This document shows positions 14,567 to 23,147 of a DNA stretch of 39,042 nucleotides, in pieces (position 1 is the first letter of the stretch; each line of letters begins with the position of its first letter). The DNA lies in NCBI GenBank assembly GCA_009783205.1, contig WRHO01000015.1, positions 1-39,042 of the forward strand, given 5' to 3'. Below the pieces are notes generated by a model that did no database searches, had not been told where the DNA came from, and saw only the letters and a program-made list of their open reading frames with translations. This DNA comes from Oscillospiraceae bacterium. Its GTDB lineage: Bacteria; Bacillota; Clostridia; Oscillospirales; Ruminococcaceae. The translations under genes and the position numbers were made by a program.

Positions 14567-15856
14567 ATGAGAAGAATAATTAAATTTGTTACGGGATTAT
14601 TTTTAGTTGTTTCGGTCTTATTATGTACAGTTATCGGATTCTATTACGTTAACCTTCCTGACAAGTATTACCTTTCCGATAAAACATTTAAGATTTGTAC
14701 ACTATTTGATATAGATATAGGCGTAGGAAACTCGGACGTAAAGCCGGTTTATGCATCCTCCGACAGCGCGGTAGTGCCAAAAGACGTATCTGTGAAAACG
14801 ACAAATCAAGCGGATTTGAAATTATTGGGGCTTTTTCCTATTAAAACCGTTGACGCGGAAATAATTGAGCGACCGTTGCTCATTCCCTGCGGTACGCCAT
14901 TCGGTATAAAAATAATAACCGGCGGCGCGATTGTTACAGAATTTGGCGAGGTTGACGGCGAGGACGGATATTCCTCACCCGCGCGCGACGGCGGAATAAA
15001 AATAGGGGATATAATAATAAAGGTAAACGACATGGAAATAACGCAAAATGGGGACATTTCCGAAGCGGTACAGCTTAATCCGGAAATTGCACAAATAATC
15101 CACATTCGCGACGGCAAATCGCTCGAAACGAATATTGTACCCGTTAAATCCAACAAAGACGATTCATTAAAAATAGGAATGTGGGTAAGAGATTCGAGCG
15201 CGGGAATAGGCACATTAACCTTTTATAACCCGTCGGACGGAACCTTTGGGGGATTAGGACACGCGGTATGCGATGTCGATACGGGGCAAAAGCTTCCTCT
15301 TTTAAGCGGCGATGCCGTTTCGGTAAACATTTCCGGCGTTACAAAAGGGTTTTCGGGTTCACCGGGCGAGCTTAACGGAAGCTTTCTTTCGAGGGTTCCC
15401 ATAGGTGAAATAAGATGCAACACCGAGGCGGGTATATTCGGCGTTATGGAAAGTCCGCCCACGATAGAAGGCGCAATCCCTATGTCGTATAAGCAAGAGG
15501 TGGAAATAGGAAGCGCGAAGATTATTGCAACCGTTGACGGAAGTTCTCCTAAAGAATACGACGTAATCATCGAAAAAATAGACTACAGCGATAAGAACAA
15601 GGTGAAAAATATGGTGGTGAAGGTTACGGATAAAGAGCTTTTAAGCAAGGCGGGCGGCATTGTTCAAGGAATGTCCGGTAGCCCGATTGTGCAAAACGGG
15701 AGATTAGCGGGGGCGGTAACGCACGTTTTTGTCAGCGACCCGACAAGAGGATACGCTATTTTTGCGGAAAATATGTATAGAGAGTCGTTGGAAATTGTTG
15801 AGCCTTTCGCGATTGTTGAAAAGGAATATGAAGAGGAATATGAGGACGCCGCTTGA
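14567..15856 (+). CDS. spoIVB: SpoIVB serine peptidase (sporulation)
   Basis: A 429-residue protease of family S55. In sporulating Bacillus and Clostridia it is made in the forespore and exported. There it cleaves SpoIVFA and so frees the protease that activates sigma-K in the mother cell (many Clostridia lack SpoIVFA, so the target here may differ). An N-terminal membrane anchor (about 6-27) is followed by a PDZ domain (about 110-190, DGGIKIGDIIIKVNDMEITQ) and the S55 domain. The domain has the catalytic His near 232 in GGLGHAVCD and Ser near 370 in QGMSGSPIVQNG. Full length with all motifs present. GGAG lies upstream of the ATG. It stands alone here; the usual neighbours recN and spo0A were not seen. 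Confidence 0.95.
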   Translation: MRRIIKFVTGLFLVVSVLLCTVIGFYYVNLPDKYYLSDKTFKICTLFDIDIGVGNSDVKPVYASSDSAVVPKDVSVKTTNQADLKLLGLFPIKTVDAEIIERPLLIPCGTPFGIKIITGGAIVTEFGEVDGEDGYSSPARDGGIKIGDIIIKVNDMEITQNGDISEAVQLNPEIAQIIHIRDGKSLETNIVPVKSNKDDSLKIGMWVRDSSAGIGTLTFYNPSDGTFGGLGHAVCDVDTGQKLPLLSGDAVSVNISGVTKGFSGSPGELNGSFLSRVPIGEIRCNTEAGIFGVMESPPTIEGAIPMSYKQEVEIGSAKIIATVDGSSPKEYDVIIEKIDYSDKNKVKNMVVKVTDKELLSKAGGIVQGMSGSPIVQNGRLAGAVTHVFVSDPTRGYAIFAENMYRESLEIVEPFAIVEKEYEEEYEDAA

Positions 15857-15877
15857 TGAATATTAATCCGACAGTAC

Positions 15878-15903
15878 AGCGCGAATGTAAAAACATTCGC
15901 GCT
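15878..15903 (+). terminator. Hairpin after spoIVB, weak terminator
   Basis: AGCGCGAATGT and ACATTCGCGCT form a perfect 11-bp stem with an AAAA loop, 22 bases after the spoIVB stop. There is no T-run after it, so termination would be weak or it may protect the RNA end. Confidence 0.5.
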
Positions 15904-15975
15904 TACATACGGTATTTCCCAATATATAAAATAATACAAGTTTAACAATTATTTTTTCTGTATATAAAATTTTAC

Positions 15976-16005
15976 TTGACTTGACAGATGGTTTTATTAT
16001 ATAAT
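15976..16005 (+). promoter_or_regulatory. Promoter of the unknown gene at 16050
   Basis: TTGACT (15976-15981), an 18-base spacer, TATAAT (16000-16005). A TTGACA overlaps at 15981-15986 but would give too short a spacer. Confidence 0.6.
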
Positions 16006-16018
16006 AGCTTTAATTGCA

Positions 16019-16052
16019 TTTTGTGCATCGGAAAGGAATGGTCGTAAAAATG
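16019..16052 (+). promoter_or_regulatory. Shared 34-nt translation leader, copy 1
   Basis: The consensus is TTTTGTGCNTCGGAAAGG then AATGGTCATAAAAATG, where the last ATG is the start. It also occurs at 29675 and 33716, with looser copies at 20385 and 38721. An ATG directly follows AAAGGA, too close to be used, so the real start is 12 bases further on and in frame. Unrelated genes share it. Confidence 0.75.
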
Positions 16053-17678
16053 TTAAAATCAAATCTTAAAGACGGCAGTTATAACGGACTGTCCACTGAA
16101 CTCGAGCAATTTCTTTGTCAAGAAGCGAAGTTTACCAAGAAAAAAGCAAACACAATCGTTGCGGCTTTGAAAGAGTTGTACGAAACGCGCCCATGGCGGC
16201 TCGATGACATTGCAGATTTCATAGAAGAGTATGAAATTGATTTGACTATGGAGCAGACGAATCAGTTTATCGGTTTAGCTATGTCGATTTACAATGCTTG
16301 CCCGAACAAGTTTGAGTTCGACATGGGCGAGTATATGATAAAAACACAAGCGAAACATCAGCAGAGAATGGCGGCTTTTCGTGAACCGCCGCCCCGCAAC
16401 TCGGAAAAGTCAAACAACAATATTACACTTATACCGAGAAAATCTGTTGCTGAAAATTCCGCCGCCTTAGAAGAGATGGATAACATGAGTCAAAAAGATA
16501 TTGTCGGATTATTGGGGAGGATTATGTCCGGTGAAGCAAGCCAAGCCGACCTCGACCTAATCGAAGCTATTCCCGGTTTGATGGACGATATGGACGAGTT
16601 TAAAGAAGAAATGGGTGAATATTTTACCGATTCGCAGTTCCTCGAAGCGTTTGAACAACATAGCGAAATGCTCGATTCGCTCGTCATTGGCGGCAAGCCC
16701 GTTAAAACTCTTAAAGGAATAGTCGGCAAAAAATCGGTTGCAGAGTTGCGTGAAATTGCTCCGCTAATGGGGATTGAGAATTGCGATAAGTTCAAAAAGT
16801 CCGAATTGGTAAAAGCAATTTGTGACGACAGAATAAATCGCGGCGCGCGCAGATTTTTTGAACTTATGCCCGATGAAGCGTTCGATATGATTGATGCTTT
16901 AGCTGTGGATTGGTTTCCTGTGCCTGCCGAAGACTTGTTTGAATATCCCATGCTTATAAATTCGTTTATAGTCGCTGTTTTCGATTACAACGGAAAGTAT
17001 TACCCCATTCTTCCTTTGGAAATTGAAGATGTTTTCACCGGACTCGACGATGATTTTGAAGAAGAACGTGAAAATTCACAGCTTTTAGGCGATTACGCAC
17101 AGGCGGCGGTTAATCTTTACGGCGCGATTGAAATTGACAGGCTTATGGAAATGTTTAAGAAGAACGGAAACGATTACAGCCAAGCGAAAACTCGCGAGGA
17201 TTTAATCAAGGCTTTGAACGTAATGGGGTCTTTACGGAAAAGCTTTATTGCCCTCGATGATTGCTTGATTGAGATTACTTTGCATTTCAAAACAGAAGAG
17301 AGCAAAAGCGACCGTGTTGCGCGACTTATTGAGAACCACGATAAGCCGATGTATGTTCCGAAAAGCGAAGACGATTTTTTAGAGTATGCGGATAAAGAAT
17401 ATTACGAAGAAACGGCTACCGTAACAAAACTCGAAGACATTTTTGAAAAAGTCCTCGGTGATGATTTCGTAATGCTGACAGCGGCTTTGGTGTTTTCAAT
17501 CAGAGCGGGGTTATACGAGAGCGAAAATCAACTTATGGAAATGATTGAAAAAGGTTGCAAAATGAGTCGGTGTAAATTAACGTCAGCACAGAAAAAGAAA
17601 ATCGCAGGACTTTTGCCGCTATTGTGCGAAGAAACAAGAACGTGGGATAATAATGGCTTTACAACAGTGAAGATTTAG
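16050..17678 (+). CDS. Unknown 542-residue protein with Rho-N/SAP-like segment
   Basis: A soluble, acidic protein with no signal peptide or membrane segment. A segment at about 228-260 (KSVAELREIAPLMGIENCDK, then FKKSELVKAICD) fits the short helix-extended-loop-helix of the Rho N-terminal/SAP type, which often contacts nucleic acids. The rest is helical with Glu/Asp-rich stretches (e.g. DDMDEFKEEMGEY). I do not recognise the whole protein. ATG at 16050 is used because the upstream ATG touches the ribosome site. It has its own promoter and uses the leader also found in the phage cluster, so a mobile-element origin is possible. It is monocistronic. Confidence 0.7.
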   Translation: MLKSNLKDGSYNGLSTELEQFLCQEAKFTKKKANTIVAALKELYETRPWRLDDIADFIEEYEIDLTMEQTNQFIGLAMSIYNACPNKFEFDMGEYMIKTQAKHQQRMAAFREPPPRNSEKSNNNITLIPRKSVAENSAALEEMDNMSQKDIVGLLGRIMSGEASQADLDLIEAIPGLMDDMDEFKEEMGEYFTDSQFLEAFEQHSEMLDSLVIGGKPVKTLKGIVGKKSVAELREIAPLMGIENCDKFKKSELVKAICDDRINRGARRFFELMPDEAFDMIDALAVDWFPVPAEDLFEYPMLINSFIVAVFDYNGKYYPILPLEIEDVFTGLDDDFEEERENSQLLGDYAQAAVNLYGAIEIDRLMEMFKKNGNDYSQAKTREDLIKALNVMGSLRKSFIALDDCLIEITLHFKTEESKSDRVARLIENHDKPMYVPKSEDDFLEYADKEYYEETATVTKLEDIFEKVLGDDFVMLTAALVFSIRAGLYESENQLMEMIEKGCKMSRCKLTSAQKKKIAGLLPLLCEETRTWDNNGFTTVKI

Positions 17679-17697
17679 TTGGAAGTTATACGGAGAC

Positions 17698-17725
17698 TTG
17701 ACAAAAATAGATTTTATGTTATAAT
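17698..17725 (+). promoter_or_regulatory. Promoter of the solute-binding protein gene
   Basis: TTGACA (17698-17703), a 16-base spacer, TATAAT (17720-17725), only 17 bases before the ATG. The leader must be about 11 nt, which leaves room for just a weak ribosome site. Confidence 0.75.
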
Positions 17726-17742
17726 TTTAAGAGAAGTATATT

Positions 17743-19227
17743 ATGAATCCGAGAGTAAAAACATTTTTAATTTTAACAATAATAACCGTTTTGCTTACGG
17801 CGGGGTTAATACTCGCGCTCAAAAATTTGGATTCCGCTAAAACGCCGGGTAAACCGCAACCGCCCGTATTAACCGAACACAAGGCTTTGCCCGATGTTGA
17901 AATTACAGAAAAGTTGAAGCTTTTAACGTGGTACGATATAGATGAAACGTCACCGACCGCGCTATTGTATAAAGCTAAATATTGGCGGAAAGAAGAAAGC
18001 GAGAGCGTATATTATAATGACGACGATTCAAGGGATAATACCTGTGTTCCGCCTATTCCTAATGATGAGTATTATAAAGAACTAAACAGCAAAAGGGAAA
18101 TTTTTGAAGTAACTAAAACTCATCATGAAAATCGCGGACATAAGCTCGCGCAATTGATTATGGCGGGGGATTCTCCCGATTTATTCCCGTTTGATGAATA
18201 CTTATATCCGATGGGCTTATATCATCAATTGTTTTCACCGACAGACGACCTAATTGATTTGAACAGTCCCGAATGGGAGGCAACCAAGCCGTACATTGAC
18301 GCGTTTAAATGGAAGGGCAAGAATTATACCGCGATAACCGAACTCGATAACCCTACAGTATCACTTTTGTATTATCGGAAAAGCGTTCTTCATGAAGCGG
18401 GACTCGAAGACCCGTTTGACTTGTGGGAAAAAGGCAAATGGACGTGGGATTCGTTTATGCAAATGTGTATGTGTTTTTCGGCGCCGGATAAAAAATGGGG
18501 TATTTACGGTTATTGTACTGGCGAGGCGGCAATTGCCTCAACCGGTGCGGGTATAATTGTAATCGAAGACGGACTTCTTAAAAGCAATATGTATGATTCC
18601 CGCATTGAACGGGCAATGGAGTTTTTGCGCGAACTCGCACACAACGGGTATCATATAGCCGATTTCGGCAACAGCCCTTATGATAACTTTTTAGATATGT
18701 TCAAAAAAGGGGATATACTTTTTTGGAACGCCGGGGCGTTTCTGTATGAGGAAACCTTAGTTATTGCCGCAGAAAATGAAAAATGGGCAGAAGATGAGAT
18801 ATGTATTGTTCCTTTTCCGCGAGACCCGTTGACCGACGATTATTACCAACGCGGAAATCATAACGCATTAATGCTCGTAAACGGGGCAAAGAATACAAAC
18901 GGGTTTAAAGCGTGGACACAATGCGCCGTTGTCGCGGCACAGGACGAAGAAATGCGGCAAAGAGTCCGCGCGGGAAAAATGCAGAAACACGGGTGGACAG
19001 ACGAGCAGCTCGATGTATTAGAGCGAATAAAAGCTTTTACACAGGTGTGGGATTTTAACAAAGGAATACTACCTTACACTACAACTTTGGAAAAAATATA
19101 CTTTGCGACACCGACAGACGACCTCATAACCCCCGTAATATCATGTGGAGAATCATATGCGAAAATGCGCGAAGAATTAGGCTATGTTATAGAGGAACAG
19201 ATTTCCGCTTTTAATGAAAACGAATGA
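17743..19227 (+). CDS. Membrane-anchored extracellular solute-binding protein (family 1)
   Basis: A 494-residue protein of the sugar-binding (ABC importer) type. Hallmarks are HKLAQLIMAGDSPDLFPFDE (two-lobed fold hinge) and YRKSVLHEAGLEDPFDLWEK, followed by KWTWDSFMQMC, as in family-1 binding proteins. The N-terminus is a membrane helix (about 7-27, FLILTIITVLLTAGLILAL), but there is no lipobox Cys, so it is likely held by an uncleaved helix instead of a lipid. There are no permease or ATPase genes beside it, so it is an orphan. It may serve a transporter encoded elsewhere or act as a sensor. The ligand is unknown. Confidence 0.85.
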   Translation: MNPRVKTFLILTIITVLLTAGLILALKNLDSAKTPGKPQPPVLTEHKALPDVEITEKLKLLTWYDIDETSPTALLYKAKYWRKEESESVYYNDDDSRDNTCVPPIPNDEYYKELNSKREIFEVTKTHHENRGHKLAQLIMAGDSPDLFPFDEYLYPMGLYHQLFSPTDDLIDLNSPEWEATKPYIDAFKWKGKNYTAITELDNPTVSLLYYRKSVLHEAGLEDPFDLWEKGKWTWDSFMQMCMCFSAPDKKWGIYGYCTGEAAIASTGAGIIVIEDGLLKSNMYDSRIERAMEFLRELAHNGYHIADFGNSPYDNFLDMFKKGDILFWNAGAFLYEETLVIAAENEKWAEDEICIVPFPRDPLTDDYYQRGNHNALMLVNGAKNTNGFKAWTQCAVVAAQDEEMRQRVRAGKMQKHGWTDEQLDVLERIKAFTQVWDFNKGILPYTTTLEKIYFATPTDDLITPVISCGESYAKMREELGYVIEEQISAFNENE

Positions 19228-19317
19228 AGAAAACATCTGAAAGCATTTGAGGAAAACGCGACCGCCCCCGATTTCCTAACCAATTTTTACAAATTTAACG
19301 ACAAATTAAAATTTTTC

Positions 19318-19346
19318 TTGACAAATCGCGCATAATATAGTATGAT
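19318..19346 (+). promoter_or_regulatory. Promoter of the polysaccharide deacetylase gene
   Basis: TTGACA (19318-19323), a 17-base spacer, TATGAT (19341-19346). The deacetylase, bactofilin and flavoprotein genes follow without a clear terminator between them. Confidence 0.75.
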
Positions 19347-19423
19347 GTATTATGTGTATCAAACAGATGCCATAAATAGTGTTTCAAATTCGTTTTAATC
19401 GAACATACGGGGGGTACGGAATT

Positions 19424-20371
19424 TTGTATTTCGGCAGTGTAAAATTTTTTAAGCATTTAATTACAATTATCATTTCGCTTTTGGTTTTAGTAACAATAGC
19501 GGCAATTGTTGTACTTACGGTTGAAAATAACGATTTAAAAAAGCAAATACGCGAGTTAAATAATGAATTTTTGTATAATGACAGAAAGACGCCCGCAGGT
19601 GAGCAACCGAGCGATACCGCAGAGGGTGAAGAACCCGTACAAGACGAGACAACACCGGAATTTGTCCCCGAGGAATCGCCTTATGACGGGCTTTTCGAGG
19701 ATTTGTATGCGGAGAATTACGGTAATACCTCCGAAATTGAATATTCGGACGATTCTAATTATATATACCTGACCTTTGACGACGGCCCGTCTAACAACAC
19801 ATTGACGATTTTAAAATATCTGCGTAATCATAACGCAAAGGCGACCTTTTTTGTGGTGCCGAACGGCGGTAACGCGCATTTGCTCAATCAAATTGCGGAA
19901 GAGGGTCACGCTATCGGTGTTCACAGTTATTCGCATAAATATGACGAAGTATACGAAAGCGTAGAGACTTATTTAGAGGATTTTTATCTCGCCCGTAATC
20001 TTATACATGAGCAAACGGGGCTTTATGTTGATATTTATCGTTTCCCCGGCGGGAGCATTAACGATTATAACGAAGCGATACGCGATGAGATTATTACAGA
20101 AATGAACCGAAGAGGGTTTGTGTACTTTGACTGGAACGTAGACAGCAGGGATTCGAGCGGAGCGTCATGGGACACCATGTACAGGACGGTTCGCGCAGAT
20201 GTCGCGGATAATACCGAAACCGGTGAACGCTCGGTTGTTTTGTTCCACGATTCGGCGAGTTCAACTTTTACGACTTGGGTTATAGAAGACCTTCTCGAAT
20301 CATTTGGAGTTAATCCGTATGAATATATTATCGGTAAATTAGATTTGAGCGTTAGGCCACTTCAATGGTGA
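19424..20371 (+). CDS. Polysaccharide deacetylase (NodB family, CE4)
   Basis: A 315-residue membrane-anchored enzyme that removes acetyl groups from peptidoglycan or a related amino sugar polymer. After an N-terminal helix and a coiled, acidic linker, the NodB domain shows all five motifs: YLTFDDGPSNN (metal and base), HSYSHKYDE (metal), RFPGGS, DWNVDSRD, and VLFHDSA. I chose TTG at 19424 because the GGGGG tract at 19409-19414 precedes it and the membrane anchor starts there. An upstream GTG at 19379 lacks a ribosome site. The bactofilin gene follows by 35 bases, suggesting joint work on cell-wall shape. Confidence 0.88.
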   Translation: MYFGSVKFFKHLITIIISLLVLVTIAAIVVLTVENNDLKKQIRELNNEFLYNDRKTPAGEQPSDTAEGEEPVQDETTPEFVPEESPYDGLFEDLYAENYGNTSEIEYSDDSNYIYLTFDDGPSNNTLTILKYLRNHNAKATFFVVPNGGNAHLLNQIAEEGHAIGVHSYSHKYDEVYESVETYLEDFYLARNLIHEQTGLYVDIYRFPGGSINDYNEAIRDEIITEMNRRGFVYFDWNVDSRDSSGASWDTMYRTVRADVADNTETGERSVVLFHDSASSTFTTWVIEDLLESFGVNPYEYIIGKLDLSVRPLQW

Positions 20372-20384
20372 TGAGCTTTTAAGG

Positions 20385-20409
20385 CTCGGAAAGGTATGTT
20401 GAAAAAATG
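20385..20409 (+). promoter_or_regulatory. Shared translation leader, divergent copy before bactofilin
   Basis: GGCTCGGAAAGGTATG is followed by the true ATG 11 bases after the first ATG. The first ATG would open a six-codon frame (MLKKWE) that overlaps the start of the bactofilin gene. Compare the copy at 38721. Confidence 0.6.
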
Positions 20410-21489
20410 GGAATAAAAGAAAACTTTACCCAAGCGGTAAAAGAGCTTACGGGAATAGGAAAAGAGAAACCCCCCGAAAAAACGCCCCCGCCTAAAAGCC
20501 CCGATACGGTTGAGGGTTTGAAAAAAGCGGTAGGCGGCGGGGTTGAGTCGGTTTCGCGCGAAATTAAATTAGATACACCCGACTGGTCCGTACCCGACTG
20601 GGACGGGAGCGAGGCTTCCACAATTCGCCCTATACCTAAGCAACCGGAGGCTGAACAAGCGTCGTCGATTCCCGTTGCGGAGTCGCCGCCGGCTTCAACA
20701 CCCGCGGCAGAGTTGTTTTTATCGGGTGGCAGTACACCTGCTTCGCGATTCGGCGGACAAGTTCAACCCGAGCAACAGGCGACGCGACAGTTTCCGTCTT
20801 CTCCCCCTCCTCCACCACCTCCTCCGTCGTCGTTTCAACCGCCTCAAGCACAGCACGCACAACAGCAACAAAACGCGCCGCAATCACAACAACCTGCATT
20901 TTATCCCCCTCCGCAATCTGTTCAAAATCAAAATGCTCAACCGCTTTCTTTTGCACAGTCTTCCGGACGGTCGGGTGGAATGAGCGAAGAGAGCGAGCTG
21001 ACCGTTATTTCCCGTAACACCATTATTGAGGGAAGTATTCGTTCATTTGCGGATATGAGCATTGACGGTGCGATAAAGGGCGATGTTGAAACTACTAAAA
21101 ATATTGATTTAAACGGTAAGGTTATAGGGAATATTTCCTGTAACAACGCTATGATGCACACGTCCGAGGTTCAGGGGAATGTACGCATGAAGGGCAATAT
21201 CAGCATGAAACGCGACACCCTGCTGATAGGAGACCTTATGTCTACATACGCCGAGGTAAACGGTAAGGTTCAAGGAAATCTCGACGTTATAGGCAAGGCG
21301 GACGTTAAGGGCGACGCGGTTATTTTTGGCGATATAAGCTCTTCTACCCTTGCGGTTGAGGACGGCGCGCTTATTCAAGGGTATGTCAATACGACGTTCC
21401 TTAATAAAGAAGAAAGTAAGAATCTTTTCCCGGATACGGTCGTTATAAACACCGATATGGGGAATACCGCTCCGGGAAGCACAACATGA
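20407..21489 (+). CDS. Bactofilin with long Pro/Gln-rich N-terminus
   Basis: A 360-residue cytoskeletal protein. The C-terminal bactofilin domain (about 195-340) is a beta-helix with rungs such as NTIIEGSIRSFADMSIDGAI, VQGNVRMKGNISMKRDTLLI and KADVKGDAVIFGDISSSTLA. It polymerises without nucleotide into filaments that place wall enzymes. The first 190 residues are low complexity (eight consecutive prolines at about 135-142, then Gln/Asn-rich), longer than usual for the family, and may bind partners. The stop overlaps the start of the flavoprotein gene by 4 bases, so they are coupled. The deacetylase upstream fits a role in wall shape. Confidence 0.92.
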   Translation: MGIKENFTQAVKELTGIGKEKPPEKTPPPKSPDTVEGLKKAVGGGVESVSREIKLDTPDWSVPDWDGSEASTIRPIPKQPEAEQASSIPVAESPPASTPAAELFLSGGSTPASRFGGQVQPEQQATRQFPSSPPPPPPPPSSFQPPQAQHAQQQQNAPQSQQPAFYPPPQSVQNQNAQPLSFAQSSGRSGGMSEESELTVISRNTIIEGSIRSFADMSIDGAIKGDVETTKNIDLNGKVIGNISCNNAMMHTSEVQGNVRMKGNISMKRDTLLIGDLMSTYAEVNGKVQGNLDVIGKADVKGDAVIFGDISSSTLAVEDGALIQGYVNTTFLNKEESKNLFPDTVVINTDMGNTAPGSTT

Positions 21490-22724
21490 GCTTAAAGAGT
21501 TATGATACAATAATAATCGGGGGAGGCGCAGCGGGTTTCGCGGCGGCCTCCTTCTCTGATAAGCGGAGTCGCGTTTTGATTATAGAAAGAAACGGCGAAC
21601 CCATGAAAAAACTCGCAATCACCGGTAAGGGAAGATGTAACCTTACCAATAATTGCGATACAGAAACAATTCTGAAAAACATTACCAAAAACCCGCAGTT
21701 TATGTTAAGCTCATTAGCCGCGTTTTCCGCTAAGGACACCATGAGCTTTTTTGAGGAATTGGGCGTTTTGCTTAAAACGGAAAGAGGCGGACGGGTTTTT
21801 CCCGCGTCCGATAAATCATACGATATTGTCAACACCTTGAAAAATTACGCGCTTAAACAATGTGGCGTTGAAATAGTAACCGACCGCGCCCGTGAGCTTA
21901 TTGTCGAAAACGCCGTTATAAAAGGGGTGAAATGTTATAACGGCGTTTATAACGCCCCAAAGGTTATTATAGCGACGGGGGGAATGTCCTATCCGAATAC
22001 CGGCTCAACCGGCGACGGTTATCAATTGGCGGCAAAAGCGGGTCACACAATAACCCCGATTGCTCCCGCATTAGTCCCGTTAGAAACAAAGGAAGACTTT
22101 TCCGATATAGCGGGTTTGACGCTGAAGAATGTTAGGCTTTCATTAAGGCAAGGCATTAAAACTATATTTGCCGAGCAGGGGGAGCTTCTCTTTACCCATT
22201 TTGGCGTATCGGGCCCGTTAGTTCTTACCGCAAGCTGTTACATTAATCAGCCGATAACCGACGATTGTCGATTGTCGATTGATTTAAAGCCCGCGCTTGA
22301 AGAAAAAACGCTCGATAATCGGATATTGCGCGACTTTTCCGCGAATAAAAACCGACAACTGAAAAACGCTCTTAATGCTCTTTTGCCGGAAAAGCTTATA
22401 GATATTTTTGTTAAACGAAGCGGGATTAAACCCGAAAAAAAGGTTAATGAAATAACTAAAACAGAACGTCGAAGGCTTCTCGAGTTGTTTAAAGGCTTTG
22501 AGCTTACGGTAACGGCGTCTCGCCCCATTGATGAGGCGGTAATCACCGACGGCGGCGTTTCGGTTAAGGAGATTAACCCCAAAACAATGGAGTCGAGGGT
22601 TGTAAAGGGGTTACACTTTGCGGGGGAGGTTATTGACGTTATGGGGTTAACCGGCGGGTTTAATCTTCAAATTGCGTTTTCTACAGCATATGCCGCGGCT
22701 AAAAGTTCTCATGTAAATTATTAA
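21486..22724 (+). CDS. BaiN/YhiN-family FAD-dependent oxidoreductase
   Basis: A 412-residue flavoprotein of the HI0933/YhiN family. The FAD-binding fold opens the protein: DTIIIGGGAAGFAAASFSDK with the GxGxxG loop. ITGKGRCNLTN (about 43-53) is the family signature. The C-terminus has ITDGGVSVKEINPKTMESR and LTGGFNLQIAFSTAYAA. Reactions are poorly known; one relative, BaiN, takes part in bile-acid dehydroxylation, but many others do not, so that role should not be assumed. It is translationally coupled to the bactofilin gene (ATGA overlap). Confidence 0.9.
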   Translation: MSLKSYDTIIIGGGAAGFAAASFSDKRSRVLIIERNGEPMKKLAITGKGRCNLTNNCDTETILKNITKNPQFMLSSLAAFSAKDTMSFFEELGVLLKTERGGRVFPASDKSYDIVNTLKNYALKQCGVEIVTDRARELIVENAVIKGVKCYNGVYNAPKVIIATGGMSYPNTGSTGDGYQLAAKAGHTITPIAPALVPLETKEDFSDIAGLTLKNVRLSLRQGIKTIFAEQGELLFTHFGVSGPLVLTASCYINQPITDDCRLSIDLKPALEEKTLDNRILRDFSANKNRQLKNALNALLPEKLIDIFVKRSGIKPEKKVNEITKTERRRLLELFKGFELTVTASRPIDEAVITDGGVSVKEINPKTMESRVVKGLHFAGEVIDVMGLTGGFNLQIAFSTAYAAAKSSHVNY

Positions 22725-22742
22725 AGAACTGTTTCTATACTG

Positions 22743-22775
22743 TATAATATCATCATTTTAACAAACAATGATATT
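22743..22775 (+). promoter_or_regulatory. -10 box and palindrome before the TSUP pair
   Basis: TGTATAAT (22741-22748) is an extended -10 box. AATATCAT (22746-22753) and ATGATATT (22768-22775) form an inverted repeat that ends directly at the ATG. No ribosome site is visible. It could be an operator, or a hairpin that hides the start. Confidence 0.5.
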
Positions 22776-23126
22776 ATGAATACAAAACAAAAGCTTATGA
22801 CGGGATTAACGTCGGGACTTCTTAACGGGTTGTTCGGGTCGGGCGGCGGCGTTGCCGCTGTGCCGCTTCTCGAACGCTCAAAGCTCGAACAGCGAAAATG
22901 TCACGCGACATCGGTCGTTTTAATTTTCGTTTTGTCCTTATTCTCTGCGGGAATGTACGCGTTAAACGGTAGTCTCGATTATGCCAAAGCCGCCGAATTC
23001 ATTCCGGCGGGCTTGCTCGGTGCATTGGTCGGGGCGGGGTTGCTCAAGAAAATTAAAAATGACATACTTAAACGTGTATTCGGCGCGGTTATACTAATAT
23101 CGGCAATTCGTATGTTTATAGTATAG
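22776..23126 (+). CDS. TauE/SafE (TSUP) transporter, half-size subunit 1
   Basis: A 116-residue membrane protein with about four helices. It matches one half of a sulfite/sulfonate-type TSUP transporter, opening with GLTSGLLNGLFGSGGGVAAV, the glycine-rich motif of each half. Typical members are about 250 residues with two such halves in one chain. Here the second half is the next gene. The pair most likely forms a heterodimer. The substrate (sulfite, organosulfonate or another anion) cannot be told from sequence. Confidence 0.85.
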   Translation: MNTKQKLMTGLTSGLLNGLFGSGGGVAAVPLLERSKLEQRKCHATSVVLIFVLSLFSAGMYALNGSLDYAKAAEFIPAGLLGALVGAGLLKKIKNDILKRVFGAVILISAIRMFIV

Positions 23127-23147
23127 GTATAGTATAGGGGATTTTTT

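Noticed and set aside
14806-15213. Minus-strand frame inside spoIVB
   Set aside because: SpoIVB is complete and conserved on the plus strand; the antisense translation has low-complexity Ser/Pro character.
21486-22724. Bile-acid dehydroxylation gene baiN
   Set aside because: The fold is right but the family is broad, and no other bai genes are nearby, so the specific role is not supported.
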